A stretch of 28,124 nt of DNA. Origin: Sulfitobacter sp. (GTDB lineage: Bacteria > Pseudomonadota > Alphaproteobacteria > Rhodobacterales > Rhodobacteraceae). The stretch lies in contig JAGXHC010000162.1 in assembly GCA_024636405.1 (NCBI GenBank), forward strand, positions 1 to 28,124, in the 5' to 3' direction. Every line of letters starts with the position of its first letter. Positions within the stretch are counted from its first letter, which is position 1. This document shows, piece after piece, positions 15,359 to 24,255 of the stretch. The translations under genes were made by a program, and so were the position numbers. Below the pieces are notes generated by a model. The model did not search any database. It was not told where the DNA came from and was given only the letters and a program-made list of their open reading frames with translations.

Positions 15359-16670
15359 AATCATCGCATTATGCATGTTCGGCCTGCTGTTGCTGGGGCT
15401 TTTCATGGGCCATCCGCTGGCCTTCGTTCTTGGCGGCGCGGCTGTTCTCGGCGCGCTGATCGCGGGCAAGCCGATGGTGCTGGGGATCGTGATCAACCGA
15501 ATTTTCGGGGACGTGCTGGACAACTTTACGCTTATCGCCATCCCGCTTTTCATCTTGATGGCAAGGTTTCTGTCCGACTCCGGCGTGACCGACAAGATGT
15601 TCGAATCGCTCCGGTTGTTGATGTCCAACGTGCGTGGCGGGCTGGCTCTGGCTGTGGTCTTTATCTCGATCCTGCTGGCCGCAACCACAGGGATCATCGG
15701 TGCGTCGATTACCGTCATGGGTGTCATGGCGCTGCGACCGATGCTGCAATACGGATACAGCCCAATCCTGACCACCGGCGTCATCGCCGCCTCTGGTTGC
15801 CTCGGTATTCTCATACCGCCGTCAATCATGCTGATCCTGATGGCCAGCTATTCGCCGCTTTCCGTAGGCGAGCTTTTTGCAGGAGCCATGATTCCGGGTG
15901 TCGTGCTGGGACTGCTATACGCAGTCTGGGTTTACATCGTCGCTGTGGTGCGGCCCGATATGGCACCCAAAGTCGAGCAAGACGAAAAGATTAGCAAGCC
16001 TGCATTGCTTAAGATGTTGATGATCGAAGCGGTGCCGCCATTGGTGTTGATACTCGGCATCCTTGGTACGCTGCTGGCCGGTATTGCCACCGCAACAGAG
16101 GCGTCGGCAATTGGTGCGGCGCTGGCGCTTCTTATCGTGATTTTGCGCCGCAAGTTCACATGGTCAAGTTTTTACGGCGCAATGCTTGAGACCGGGCGCA
16201 CATCGGCGATGATCCTGTTCATCGTGATCGGTGCCACGGCCTTTACCGGCGTGTTCAACATCACCGGCGGCTTGCGTGCCACCCAAGAGATCATCCGCAA
16301 CCTCGACATGGCACCATGGCTGCTGATTGCGATGATGATGTTCATTGTATTCATATTGGGTGCCTTCCTTGACTGGACCGGAATCGTCCTTTTATCGTTC
16401 CCGATTTTTCTGCCGATTGTTCAGGAAATGGATGTGAACCTGTTGTGGTTTGTCGTGCTGATGTCAGTGGTTTTGCAAACCTCGTTTCTGACGCCGCCCT
16501 TTGGATATGCGCTGTTCTATCTGCGCGCGATTGCACCCAAATCCGTCAGAACGTCCCAGATCATCATCGGTGTGCTGCCCTTCATCGGATTGATCCTGAT
16601 GATGTGTGTGGCCATCGCCCTGTTCCCGCAGCTTGTTACCTGGCTGCCTGAAACCCTTTATTCGAAGTAA
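15348..16670 (+). CDS. dctM: TRAP transporter large permease (DctM family)
   Basis: A 440-residue integral membrane subunit with about 11-12 hydrophobic segments; it forms the transport path of the TRAP system. The conserved SGCLGILIPPSIMLILM (149-165) and the GLALAVVFISILLAATTGIIG region (98-118, block) are typical, as is the C-terminal TPPFGYALFYLR. The start is GTG at 15348 with AAGGAG about 7 nt upstream, inside the end of dctQ. It is followed after 18 bp by the binding-protein gene. The length fits the family (about 425-440). The DctQ-DctM-DctP order and spacing make a complete, intact transporter. Confidence 0.95.
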   Translation: MTPEIIALCMFGLLLLGLFMGHPLAFVLGGAAVLGALIAGKPMVLGIVINRIFGDVLDNFTLIAIPLFILMARFLSDSGVTDKMFESLRLLMSNVRGGLALAVVFISILLAATTGIIGASITVMGVMALRPMLQYGYSPILTTGVIAASGCLGILIPPSIMLILMASYSPLSVGELFAGAMIPGVVLGLLYAVWVYIVAVVRPDMAPKVEQDEKISKPALLKMLMIEAVPPLVLILGILGTLLAGIATATEASAIGAALALLIVILRRKFTWSSFYGAMLETGRTSAMILFIVIGATAFTGVFNITGGLRATQEIIRNLDMAPWLLIAMMMFIVFILGAFLDWTGIVLLSFPIFLPIVQEMDVNLLWFVVLMSVVLQTSFLTPPFGYALFYLRAIAPKSVRTSQIIIGVLPFIGLILMMCVAIALFPQLVTWLPETLYSK

Positions 16671-16688
16671 CCAAATGGAGTGTAACGA

Positions 16689-17780
16689 ATGAACATCACG
16701 ACAAACGTATTGGCGGGCCTTGCCTTGGCCGCAGGGATTGCCACGCAATCTGTTGCGCAGGAAAACTGGACCATGACAACCACTTGGCCCACGTCGCTTG
16801 AGCTGATCGAGATCGACAAGCATTTTGTCGATCTGGCCAACAAGCTGACCGGCGATGACCTGGTTATCGAGTTCTTTGAGGGTGGCGCGCTTGTTCCTGC
16901 TGGCGAAGTTTTTGGGGCTGTGGAATCCGGCACCATTCAGGCCGGCGCGGACTGGCCGGGTTACTGGGCAGGTCGCAACACCGCCTTTTCGCCGCTGGCC
17001 ACGACGGCAAGCCTTTTCAACGCGATCGACTACGTCAACTGGATCGAACAGTGGGGCGGTGCTGAGCTGTACAACGAAATCTACGGCAAATTCGGCATGG
17101 TCTATCTGCCTTACGGCGTGACCAATAACGAATCCGGTTTCCGCACCAACGAAAAGATCGTCTCGCTGGATGACCTCAAAGGCAAACGCTTGCGCCTTTC
17201 GGGTCTTGAGCAGGGCCGTTTGCTGGAAAAACTGGGTGGCAGCCAGGTGTCGATGGCGGGTGGTGAAATCTATCAGGCGCTGGAGCGCGGTGTCATTGAC
17301 GGTGCGGAATTCTCGACACCGAACGTCGATTTCTCTGGCGGCTTCCAGCAGGTGACCAAGTTTTGGGCGACACCCGGCTGGCACCAGTCTGCGTCGGTTT
17401 TTGGCGTGATGATCAACAAGACGTCGTGGGACGCCCTGTCGCCAGAAACGCAAGAAGACCTCAAGATCGCAGCACAGGCCAATCTGATCTGGTCGCTGTC
17501 CTTTACCGAAAAGCGCGCCACAGAGGCGTATCAGCAGTTCAAGGATGCCGGGATCGAAATCACCCGCTATGACGATGAAACGCTGGCCCAAGTCCAGGAA
17601 ATGGCGAATGTGGTGATCGAGGAAACAGCCTGCGAGAACCCCGATTCCGCCAAGGTTTATCTGAGCCAGCTTGAGTATCTCGCAGACTATGCCAAGTGGC
17701 GTGACGCGTCGGCCCCATTCAATCTGGGCCGCACACCAAACGGCCCCGATATCGAAAAGATCCGGGCCTGCGCTGAGTAA
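16689..17780 (+). CDS. dctP: TRAP transporter periplasmic substrate-binding protein (DctP family)
   Basis: A 363-residue periplasmic receptor. The signal peptide is about residues 1-23, with a likely cut after SVA. The mature protein has TTTWPTSLELIEIDKHFVD, FEGGALVPAGEVFGAVESGTIQ and WPGYWAGRNTAF, which resemble the subfamily that includes the alpha-keto-acid receptor TakP and mannitol/chloroaromatic-type proteins. A conserved arginine is expected around LKGKRLRLSGLEQG (residues about 163-176). The substrate is therefore probably an organic acid, but this is a guess. GGAG lies 8 nt before the ATG. The gene ends the operon and is followed 17 bp later by a clear bidirectional terminator. Confidence 0.93.
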   Translation: MNITTNVLAGLALAAGIATQSVAQENWTMTTTWPTSLELIEIDKHFVDLANKLTGDDLVIEFFEGGALVPAGEVFGAVESGTIQAGADWPGYWAGRNTAFSPLATTASLFNAIDYVNWIEQWGGAELYNEIYGKFGMVYLPYGVTNNESGFRTNEKIVSLDDLKGKRLRLSGLEQGRLLEKLGGSQVSMAGGEIYQALERGVIDGAEFSTPNVDFSGGFQQVTKFWATPGWHQSASVFGVMINKTSWDALSPETQEDLKIAAQANLIWSLSFTEKRATEAYQQFKDAGIEITRYDDETLAQVQEMANVVIEETACENPDSAKVYLSQLEYLADYAKWRDASAPFNLGRTPNGPDIEKIRACAE

Positions 17781-17797
17781 GCCGAACACCTCAATAC

Positions 17798-17832
17798 AAA
17801 AAAGGCCCGCCAATCAGGTGGGCCTTTTTTTT
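17798..17832. terminator. Bidirectional intrinsic terminator between dctP and ugpC
   Basis: GGCCCGCC at 17804-17811 pairs with GGTGGGCC at 17817-17824 (8 bp with one G-T wobble) around a 5-nt AATCA loop. Six A lie on the left (17798-17803) and eight T on the right (17825-17832). It can stop the rightward TRAP transcript and the leftward ugp transcript. Confidence 0.92.
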
Positions 17833-17861
17833 GGCTGGCGCTTGTCGTGGTGCGGGTCAGC

Positions 17862-18878
17862 TCAGCATCGTCGGCCATCAGCGTCAAAGAAAATCTGGTC
17901 GTCGGCTGACCAATCCAGATGCACCTCGGCACCCTCGGCACCCTCGGCGGGCAACGGCGCATTTGCATCCTGTCGCACCGTCGCGGGCGACCCCTTGGGC
18001 AGTTCGATATGCACCAGCGTTTCGGCGCCCAATGCTTCGGTATAGACCACCTTGCCGGACAGGCGGGCAGGGGCGGCGACGAGCTGCATGTTTTCAGGCC
18101 GGATGCCCAGCGTCGTGGCCTTGTCTGGTGGGTTTTCCGACAGGTCGGCAGCAAGGAAATTCATCGGCGGGGAGCCGATGAAACCAGCGACAAACTGGGT
18201 TTGCGGATTTGCATAAACCTCAAGCGGGGCACCGATCTGATCGGCGCGACCGGCGTTCATCACGATCATCCGGTCGGCCAATGTCATCGCTTCGACCTGA
18301 TCATGGGTCACATAAAGCGATGTGACCCCCAAGCGGCGCTGAAGTTGCTTGATCTCAAGCCGCATCTGTACACGCAGTTTGGCATCCAGATTTGACAGCG
18401 GTTCGTCGAACAGAAATACCGCAGGCTTGCGCACGATGGCCCGGCCCATCGCGACACGTTGCCGCTGACCGCCGGACAGTTCACGCGGGCGACGCTTCAG
18501 ATATGGTTCAAGCTGCAACAGCTTGGCCGCCTCCTGAACCCGTTCGGCGATTTCAGCCTTTGGTTTGCCCGCGATCTTCAATCCATAGGCCATATTATCA
18601 AATACCGACATGTGCGGATAAAGCGCGTAGTTCTGGAACACCATTGCGATGTCACGTTCCATCGGTTCGTATTCGTTGACACGCACGCCGCCAATCTGAA
18701 CCTCGCCGTCTGACACGGTTTCCAGACCGGCCACCATGCGCAGCAACGTTGATTTGCCACATCCGGACGGACCGACGATCACGATGAATTCGCCATCGTT
18801 AATATCCACGTCGATGCCGTGGATGACCTGGGTTTTGCCAAAGGACTTCTTGATATCCCTGAGGGTGACTGTCGCCAT
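17862..18878 (-). CDS. ugpC: sn-Glycerol-3-phosphate ABC transporter ATP-binding protein
   Basis: A 338-residue cytoplasmic ATPase that drives uptake through UgpAE. Walker A is GPSGCGKS (36-43), the Q-loop is [12 protein letters not shown] (79-90), the signature is LSGGQ (134-138) and Walker B is [12 protein letters not shown] (155-166). The switch region is VTHDQVEAM, and a C-terminal TOBE-like regulatory domain starts near LGIRPEN. It ends FFDADGRRC, as UgpC/MalK relatives do. It is slightly short for UgpC (about 355). A 9-bp tandem repeat near 17932-17950 encodes an AEGAEGAE run in the C-terminal domain, a possible slippage site. It starts 3 bp after ugpE and is the last gene of the leftward ugpBAEC operon. 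Confidence 0.93.
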   Translation of the reverse strand: MATVTLRDIKKSFGKTQVIHGIDVDINDGEFIVIVGPSGCGKSTLLRMVAGLETVSDGEVQIGGVRVNEYEPMERDIAMVFQNYALYPHMSVFDNMAYGLKIAGKPKAEIAERVQEAAKLLQLEPYLKRRPRELSGGQRQRVAMGRAIVRKPAVFLFDEPLSNLDAKLRVQMRLEIKQLQRRLGVTSLYVTHDQVEAMTLADRMIVMNAGRADQIGAPLEVYANPQTQFVAGFIGSPPMNFLAADLSENPPDKATTLGIRPENMQLVAAPARLSGKVVYTEALGAETLVHIELPKGSPATVRQDANAPLPAEGAEGAEVHLDWSADDQIFFDADGRRC

Positions 18879-18881
18879 TGG

Positions 18882-19727
18882 TTATTTCTCGCTGTCTACA
18901 AGGCCGCGAATGAACAGCCTTTGCATGCTGATGACGACGATGACAGGAGGGATCATCGCCAGTATCGACGTGGCCATAATGACCGGCCAATCTGCCGTAT
19001 CGTCGCCGGAGGGGAACATTTGCTTGATGCCCATAACGATGGTGTTCATCGACGGGTCCGTGGTGATCAGCAGCGGCCACAGGTACTGGTTCCAGCCATA
19101 GATGAACAGGATCACGAACAGCGCCGCGATGTTTGTGCGGCTCATCGGCAGCAGGATATCCCAAAAGAACCGCAACGGACCGGCACCATCGACACGCGCC
19201 GCTTCGGCCAGTTCATCGGGGACGGTCATGAAAAACTGGCGAAACAGGAAGGTCGCCGTGGCTGACGCTATTAATGGAAAGATCAGGCCGGAATAGCTGT
19301 TGAGCATCCCGAAATTGGCCGCCACCTGATAGGTCGGTACGATGCGCACTTCGACCGGCAGCATCAGTGTCATGAAAATCAGCCAGAAAAAAAGCCGCCG
19401 CCCCGGAAATTTGAAATACACGATCGCAAACGCCGACAGCAGTGAGATCACGATTTTTCCCAGCGCGATGCCCAAGGCCATGATCATGGAGTTCATCATC
19501 ATCATGGCCACCGGCGCGTTGACGCCCGACACCAGCGCCTTGCGATAATTGGCAAAGAACTGATCCCCCGGCAGCAGCGGCATTGGCGGGCGCACAATTT
19601 CGGGCTGCGTCACCGTAGAGGCAACAAACGCCAGCCAGATCGGAAAGAAGATAAAAAGCAGCCCGATGATCAACCCCAGATGGGTCATCCAGTGGCCCAA
19701 CCCGCGCCTTTCGACCATGCCCGACAT
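18882..19727 (-). CDS. ugpE: sn-Glycerol-3-phosphate ABC transporter permease UgpE
   Basis: A 281-residue inner-membrane permease with about six helices. The cytoplasmic EAA loop, which contacts the ATPase, reads [23 protein letters not shown] (172-194). The helix at about 15-36 and the segment [19 protein letters not shown] (119-133) are typical of UgpE/MalG proteins. Its ATG shares a base with the ugpA stop (TGATG on the leftward strand), indicating coupled synthesis. The family and neighbours identify it as the second permease of the glycerol-3-phosphate importer. No truncation or missing motif was seen. Confidence 0.93.
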   Translation of the reverse strand: MSGMVERRGLGHWMTHLGLIIGLLFIFFPIWLAFVASTVTQPEIVRPPMPLLPGDQFFANYRKALVSGVNAPVAMMMMNSMIMALGIALGKIVISLLSAFAIVYFKFPGRRLFFWLIFMTLMLPVEVRIVPTYQVAANFGMLNSYSGLIFPLIASATATFLFRQFFMTVPDELAEAARVDGAGPLRFFWDILLPMSRTNIAALFVILFIYGWNQYLWPLLITTDPSMNTIVMGIKQMFPSGDDTADWPVIMATSILAMIPPVIVVISMQRLFIRGLVDSEK

Positions 19728-20608
19728 CAGTAATGCACCCGGCGTTCGATGAATTTGAACTGCACGATGGTCAGAAATCCGACAATCACCAGCAAGATCA
19801 CTGACTGTGCGGCGGAAGATCCTAGATCCTGTCCGACAAACCCATCCGAGAACACCTTGTAGACAAGTATCGTAGTCGCTTGCTGGGGCCCGCCGCTGGT
19901 GATGGTGTGGATCACGCCGAAGGTCTCAAAGAATGCGTAGACAATGTTGACGACCAACAAAAAGAAGGTGGTCGGCGAGAGCAGCGGCCAGACGATGGTG
20001 CGGAACCGAGTCCAGAACCGTGCGCCGTCAATTGCGGCGGCTTCGATCACACTGCGCGGGATGGCCTGCAACCCTGCAAGGAAAAACAGAAAGTTATAGC
20101 TGATCCGCCCCCATGCAGAGGCAACGACGACAAGGCCCATCGCCTCATTTCCGTTCAGCACATGGTTCCAGTCATAGCCCAATTGGCCAAGATACCAGGT
20201 GACCACGCCGACGCGGGTATTGAACATGAACAGCCACAGCACCCCCGCCACAGCAGGGGCCACGGCATAAGGCCAGATCAACAATGTGCGGTAAACGCCC
20301 GACCCCTTGATCAAACGGTCCGCAAGCACGGCAAGATACAGGGCGACGCACATGGATACCACCGTCACCAGAATGGAGAAAACCGCAGTGGTGACGAAGG
20401 ATGTGCGGTAATACGAGTTGGACAGCAGATATTCAAAGTTGCCCAAGCCGACAAAACGCATCGACAGGCCAAACGGATCAGGAATGAACAGCGATTGCCA
20501 GATTGCCTGCCCGGCCGGATAAAAGAAAAAGACAGCCGTCACCACAAGCTGCGGCATTACCAGCAGCAAAGGTAACCACAAGCCTTTGAATGTGACGCGC
20601 TTTTCCAT
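19727..20608 (-). CDS. ugpA: sn-Glycerol-3-phosphate ABC transporter permease UgpA
   Basis: A 293-residue inner-membrane permease with about six helices, the first at roughly 11-30. [19 protein letters not shown] opens the protein as in Ugp[21 protein letters not shown] (111-130) is a typical UgpA segment, and the EAA loop reads [21 protein letters not shown] (188-208, block). The C-terminus has [17 protein letters not shown], a family signature. It lies 44 bp downstream of ugpB, and that gap holds a perfect hairpin. Together with UgpE it forms the membrane channel. No strong Shine-Dalgarno precedes the ATG, so its translation may be lower than that of ugpB. Confidence 0.94.
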   Translation of the reverse strand: MEKRVTFKGLWLPLLLVMPQLVVTAVFFFYPAGQAIWQSLFIPDPFGLSMRFVGLGNFEYLLSNSYYRTSFVTTAVFSILVTVVSMCVALYLAVLADRLIKGSGVYRTLLIWPYAVAPAVAGVLWLFMFNTRVGVVTWYLGQLGYDWNHVLNGNEAMGLVVVASAWGRISYNFLFFLAGLQAIPRSVIEAAAIDGARFWTRFRTIVWPLLSPTTFFLLVVNIVYAFFETFGVIHTITSGGPQQATTILVYKVFSDGFVGQDLGSSAAQSVILLVIVGFLTIVQFKFIERRVHY

Positions 20609-20620
20609 GGATCAGGCCAC

Positions 20621-20640
20621 GCCCCGGTCAAAACCGGGGC
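20621..20640 (-). other. Intercistronic hairpin between ugpB and ugpA
   Basis: GCCCCGGT at 20621-20628 and ACCGGGGC at 20633-20640 form a perfect 8-bp stem with a CAAA/TTTG tetraloop, just after the ugpB stop. No T-run follows on the leftward strand. Such hairpins after a binding-protein gene usually protect the 5' mRNA segment or attenuate transcription, so more binding protein than permease is made. That is the likely role here, by analogy with malE-malF. Confidence 0.7.
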
Positions 20641-20652
20641 GCAGCATTGCCG

Positions 20653-21963
20653 TCAGCGGTTGGCTTGTTCGAAACGACGCAGCAATTCGTCGCCGCGTGT
20701 CTTGGCTGAATCAAGCGCGGTCTGCGCGTCCTTGTCACCGGCCCAGACGGCTTCAAGTTCTTCGTCGATGACGCCGCGGATCTGGTCAAACGACCCCAGA
20801 CGCAAACCCTTAGAATTCTGCGTTGGCGCTTTGGCTGTCATCTGCGTTACCGCAATGTCGGTGCCGGGGTTTTCGTCATAGAATCCCTGTTCGCGGGTCA
20901 GATCCGCCGCCGCCTGAGTGATCGGCAGATATCCGGTGTCCTGGTGCCATTTGGCCTGAATCTCGGGCGAGGACACAAAATTCAGGAATTCCGCAACGCC
21001 TTTGTATTCTTCTTCCGACTGCCCGGCCATGACCCACAGCGATGCACCACCAATGATGGTGTTCTGTGGTGCACCGTCAACATCTGACCAATAGGGCAGG
21101 GGGCGCACGTCGAATTCAAACTCCGCCTCTGCCTTGATCCCGGCATAGCCAGCCGAGCTTTCGGTAAAGAGGGCGCATTCACCGCTGCGGAAGTTCGCGC
21201 CGCCCTCGTTGCGCCGTCCGGTATAGATGAACTTGCCGTCCTTGGCCCAATCACCCATCGTCTGGATATGCTTGACCTGAAGAGGTGCGTTGAAGGCCAG
21301 TTCCGTATCGACGCCGTCAAACCCGTTGGACTGGGTGGCGAAGGGAACGTTGTGATAGGCGGACAGGTTTTCCAGATGGATCCAGCTTTGCCATGCGGTG
21401 ACCAGCGGGCAGGAATGACCGGCCTCTTTCAGCTGACCCAGCACATCGCCGACCTGTTCCCATGTGGTCAGGTCCACATCCGCGTCGATCCCGGCCCCCG
21501 CAAGCGCGTCACGGTTGACCCACAAGACCGGTGTCGATGCGTTGTAGGGCAATGACAGCATCTGACCGTCACTGGTGGTGTAATAGCCATTGATCGAACT
21601 GATGTAATCGTCCGGGTTAAAATCGGCACCGGCGTCCGCCATCACCTCATAGACGGGCTTGATCGCGCCTTGGGCGGCCATCATCGTGTCTGTGCCAACC
21701 TCGAAGACCATCAGAATATCGGGCTGTTCGCCTGCGCGGAATGCAGCAATCCCGGCATTCAACGTCTCGGAATAGTTGCCCTTGTGCGATGCGGTCACCG
21801 TGTAGTCAGACTGCGACGCATTGAAGGCATCGACCTGTTCGACCACCAGTTCACCCAAGCGGCCTGTAAAGGCGTGCCAGAAGTCCACTTCGGTCTGCGC
21901 GAATGCGGGCGCGGCTGTTACCACGGCCGCAACGCCGCCCATCAACATATTCCTGATCATCAT
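20653..21963 (-). CDS. ugpB: sn-Glycerol-3-phosphate ABC transporter substrate-binding protein
   Basis: A 436-residue periplasmic receptor. The signal peptide ends near AAPAFA (residue 22). The mature protein closely follows E. coli UgpB: VDFWHAFTGRLGELV, HKGNYSETLNAGIAAFRAG, VFEVGTDTMMAAQGAIKPVY, PYNASTPVLWVNRDAL, AIIGGASLWVM-type (here TIIGGASLWVM), GYLPITQAAADLTREQGFY and RLGSFDQIRGVIDEELE. It ends DELLRRFEQANR. The start ATG at 21963 has GGGGAG 8 nt upstream and begins the signal peptide; the longer in-frame extension to 22194 has no support. A possible -10 (TATGAT on the minus strand, 21991-21996) lies upstream. It is the first gene of the leftward operon. The substrate is expected to be glycerol-3-phosphate or glycerophosphodiesters. 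Confidence 0.95.
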   Translation of the reverse strand: MMIRNMLMGGVAAVVTAAPAFAQTEVDFWHAFTGRLGELVVEQVDAFNASQSDYTVTASHKGNYSETLNAGIAAFRAGEQPDILMVFEVGTDTMMAAQGAIKPVYEVMADAGADFNPDDYISSINGYYTTSDGQMLSLPYNASTPVLWVNRDALAGAGIDADVDLTTWEQVGDVLGQLKEAGHSCPLVTAWQSWIHLENLSAYHNVPFATQSNGFDGVDTELAFNAPLQVKHIQTMGDWAKDGKFIYTGRRNEGGANFRSGECALFTESSAGYAGIKAEAEFEFDVRPLPYWSDVDGAPQNTIIGGASLWVMAGQSEEEYKGVAEFLNFVSSPEIQAKWHQDTGYLPITQAAADLTREQGFYDENPGTDIAVTQMTAKAPTQNSKGLRLGSFDQIRGVIDEELEAVWAGDKDAQTALDSAKTRGDELLRRFEQANR

Positions 21964-22318
21964 TTTGACATCTCCCCATGATCGATTTCTATCATAACCT
22001 AGAAGCGATTGCCGTCTGCTTGCAACCTTTCTTTGGCCTGCTGGGCTATCTGGAAAGCGGTCATATCTTATGGCCAGCCGCGCCGATTTTGCTGTCTGCT
22101 GGCCAGTTTTGCTTAGGTGTTGGCGTTTTGCAGCGCTGCTTGCGGCCCCGGTCGCGGCGGGAGCCGGCAAACATTGATCCATATCAATGCGCACCCAAGA
22201 CCTTGCATGGTCAATGCCGGTATGGAAGGTGGAGGTTCGCCACCGATCGCGCTGTCCAGCAGCAAACCGGATTCGACGCCACCGGTCCTACCGTGGGAAA
22301 ACTGCCCGGCATGACACC
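21964..22318. promoter_or_regulatory. 355-bp divergent spacer between ugpB and the Mla-type operon
   Basis: No convincing gene is present; open frames across it give unrecognisable peptides. Near ugpB there is a minus-strand TATGAT (21991-21996) without a good -35 at 16-18 nt. A perfect FNR/FixK-type box lies at 22174-22187. A small hairpin, GGTGG at 22228-22232 with CCACC at 22240-22244, follows on the right side. The mlaE-like ATG at 22319 has no clear Shine-Dalgarno. Confidence 0.45.
22174..22187. promoter_or_regulatory. Perfect FNR/FixK-type binding site
   Basis: TTGAT-CCAT-ATCAA matches the FNR/FixK consensus TTGAT-N4-ATCAA exactly, and the dyad extends one more base on each side (CATTGAT...ATCAATG). 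Its centre is 138 bp before the MlaE-family start codon and about 217 bp before the ugpB start. Rhodobacterales FnrL binds such sites in low oxygen. Which operon it would control is unclear; a TSS about 41 bp right of the centre would give a 97-nt leader for the lipid-transport operon. Confidence 0.65.
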
Positions 22319-23467
22319 ATGATTGATCAGATCGCCAAAAGTGTCCCGTCCGCAAGGGCCGACCCGGTCCGTTTTTCAGCCACGCAATCCCGGCTTGAAA
22401 TAGCAGGAGATCTGCGCATCGGCACCGTTGAGGATCTTGACACTGCCGCGCTGCTGGCGATGGCGCGCGGTGTCCGGGTTATTGATATTTCCGGCCTGAC
22501 GCGCATTGATACGGCAGGGGCTTGGGTTCTTGTTGATCTGCAACAACAGATATCGAACGGCGGTCCGGCGGTGGCGATACAGGGCGCTACAGACGCCCAA
22601 ACACAGTTGATCGACGTGGTGCGTCAAAATATTGCGCCGGAAAACGGGACCGCTACGAGGGCGAAAACGCTGGCCGACCGGCTTGAAGCTTTGGGTCAAA
22701 CGGTTGTAGGCGGCGCGCGCACCACAGTCGAGTTGACCTCGTTTCTTGGACAGGTGATCGCCACGCTGGCGGGGATCGTGATCCGTCCGGGGCGGTTACG
22801 TCTGACATCGCTGGTGCATCACTGTCAGGAAGTGGGCGTGAATGCCGTGCCCATTGTGGCGTTGATGGCCTTCCTGATCGGGGTGGTGCTGGCATTTCAG
22901 GGTGCTGCACAGTTGCGCCAGTTCGGGGCGGAAGTGTTCGTGGTCGATCTGATCGCAATCTCCGTGCTGCGAGAGCTTGGGATCTTGTTGACCGCGATCA
23001 TCGTGGCGGGCCGCTCGGGGTCGGCCTTTACGGCCGCCATCGGCTCCATGAAGATGCGCGAGGAGATCGACGCGATGCGCACCATCGGCCTTGATCCGGT
23101 GACAATTCTGGTTGTACCGCGCGTGCTGGCGCTGATCATCATGCTGCCTGCGTTGGGTTTTATCGCCGACATCTCTGGGCTTGTGGGTGGGGCGATCATG
23201 TCATGGATTGAACTGGGCGTATCGCCTGCGGTGTTCCAGTCACGGCTGGTCAGCAACACGGATGTGTGGCATTTCGGGGTCGGCATGATCAAAGCGCCGT
23301 TCTTTGCGCTGATCATCGGGATCATCGGCTGTTACGAAGGTCTGAAGGTCGGCGGTGATGCCGAATCTCTGGGTCGATTGACTTCTACATCAGTCGTGTT
23401 GTCGATCTTTATGGTCATCGTGATGGATGCGCTGTTTTCAATATTCTTTGCTATCGTGGGGGTCTGA
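22319..23467 (+). CDS. mlaE: MlaE-family lipid ABC transporter permease with N-terminal STAS domain
   Basis: A 382-residue inner-membrane permease of the MCE lipid-transport class, which moves phospholipids between the inner and outer membranes. A STAS-like domain (about 15-110) contains RVIDISGLTRIDTAGAWVLV (53-72). It precedes the MlaE domain (about 140-382), which has AFLIGVVLAFQGAAQLRQFG, LRELGILLTAIIVAGRSGSAFTAAIG and MREEIDAMRTIGLDP as hallmarks. In E. coli the STAS partner, MlaB, is a separate protein; here the two are fused, as in many alphaproteobacteria. ATG 22319 is chosen as the first Met compatible with the STAS start; no good Shine-Dalgarno is seen, so the start is less certain. 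Its stop overlaps the ATPase ATG by 1 bp. Confidence 0.92.
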   Translation: MIDQIAKSVPSARADPVRFSATQSRLEIAGDLRIGTVEDLDTAALLAMARGVRVIDISGLTRIDTAGAWVLVDLQQQISNGGPAVAIQGATDAQTQLIDVVRQNIAPENGTATRAKTLADRLEALGQTVVGGARTTVELTSFLGQVIATLAGIVIRPGRLRLTSLVHHCQEVGVNAVPIVALMAFLIGVVLAFQGAAQLRQFGAEVFVVDLIAISVLRELGILLTAIIVAGRSGSAFTAAIGSMKMREEIDAMRTIGLDPVTILVVPRVLALIIMLPALGFIADISGLVGGAIMSWIELGVSPAVFQSRLVSNTDVWHFGVGMIKAPFFALIIGIIGCYEGLKVGGDAESLGRLTSTSVVLSIFMVIVMDALFSIFFAIVGV

Positions 23468-24255
23468 TGCGCGACGAGGCAGAAGATCATATTATCCGGG
23501 TGCGCGGACTCGTGACGCGCTTTGGCACCCATACCGTGCACGACGGGCTGGATCTTGATGTGCGGCGCGGCGAGATTATCGGCGTTGTCGGCGGCTCTGG
23601 CACCGGAAAGTCTGTGCTTTTGCGTGCCATCGTCGGTCTGCTAAAGCCAAATGACGGTCAGATCGAAGTTTTCGGCGAAAGCGTGCGCGACACGTCCGAA
23701 CAGGCGTATCGCAGCATGCGCCGTCGCTGGGGCGTTATGTTTCAGGATGGTGCGCTTTTTTCATCGCTGACGGTGCGTCAGAACGTCGAGGCACCGATGC
23801 GCGAACAGTTGAACCTGGATCACGATCTGCGTGAAACGCTGGCCGGGATAAAAGTCCGCATGGTCGGCTTGCCGGAAGACGCGCTTGGTAAATATCCATC
23901 CGAACTCTCGGGTGGCATGCGCAAGCGCGCAGGGTTCGCGCGCGCCATTGCGCTGGACCCCGAGATCGTGTTTCTGGATGAACCAACCGCCGGGCTCGAT
24001 CCGATAGGGGCGGCTGCGTTCGATATTCTGATCAAACAGTTACAGGCTGCACTTGGTCTGACGGTATTCCTTGTGACTCACGATCTGGACAGCTTGTATG
24101 CGATCTGTGACCGGGTGGCGGTGTTGGCGGACAAAAAGGTTCTGGCGGTGGGCACACTGGAAGACATGCTGGCGGTAGATCACCCTTGGGTGCGCGAATA
24201 TTTCCACGGCCCCCGCGCGCGGGCCGCACAGGATACGGCGGGGACAGCGCGCTGA
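23467..24255 (+). CDS. mlaF: MlaF-family lipid transport ATP-binding protein
   Basis: A 262-residue cytoplasmic ATPase that powers the MlaE-type permease. Walker A is GGSGTGKS (42-49), the Q-loop is MFQDGALFSSLTV (91-103), the signature is the MlaF-type LSGGMRKRAGFARAIALDP (147-165), and Walker B is IVFLDEPTAGLDP (167-179). The switch segment is LVTHDLDSLYAICDRVAVL. The LSGGMxKRxxxARAxALDPE form is specific to the MCE-transporter branch. It is fused by 1-bp TGATG overlaps to the permease gene before it and the MCE gene after it, so the operon is strictly coupled. Length and motifs are normal. Confidence 0.95.
   Translation: MRDEAEDHIIRVRGLVTRFGTHTVHDGLDLDVRRGEIIGVVGGSGTGKSVLLRAIVGLLKPNDGQIEVFGESVRDTSEQAYRSMRRRWGVMFQDGALFSSLTVRQNVEAPMREQLNLDHDLRETLAGIKVRMVGLPEDALGKYPSELSGGMRKRAGFARAIALDPEIVFLDEPTAGLDPIGAAAFDILIKQLQAALGLTVFLVTHDLDSLYAICDRVAVLADKKVLAVGTLEDMLAVDHPWVREYFHGPRARAAQDTAGTAR

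Noticed and set aside
14909..15829. 306-codon minus-strand frame opposite dctQ/dctM
   Set aside because: Both plus-strand genes are intact, motif-bearing and coupled; the antisense protein has no recognisable features.
16464..17813. 449-codon open frame on the minus strand opposite dctM/dctP
   Set aside because: It lies opposite an intact DctP gene with signal peptide, ribosome site and family motifs. Its protein is unrecognisable, and it runs through the terminator region. Long antisense frames are common in GC-rich coding DNA.
21964..22194. N-terminal extension of ugpB to an upstream Met
   Set aside because: The extension is non-conserved in character and precedes a standard signal peptide; GGGGAG directly before 21963 decides the start.
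21978..22322. 114-codon plus-strand frame across the ugpB-mlaE spacer
   Set aside because: No ribosome site, unrecognisable product, and it would run through the regulatory box into the mlaE start.
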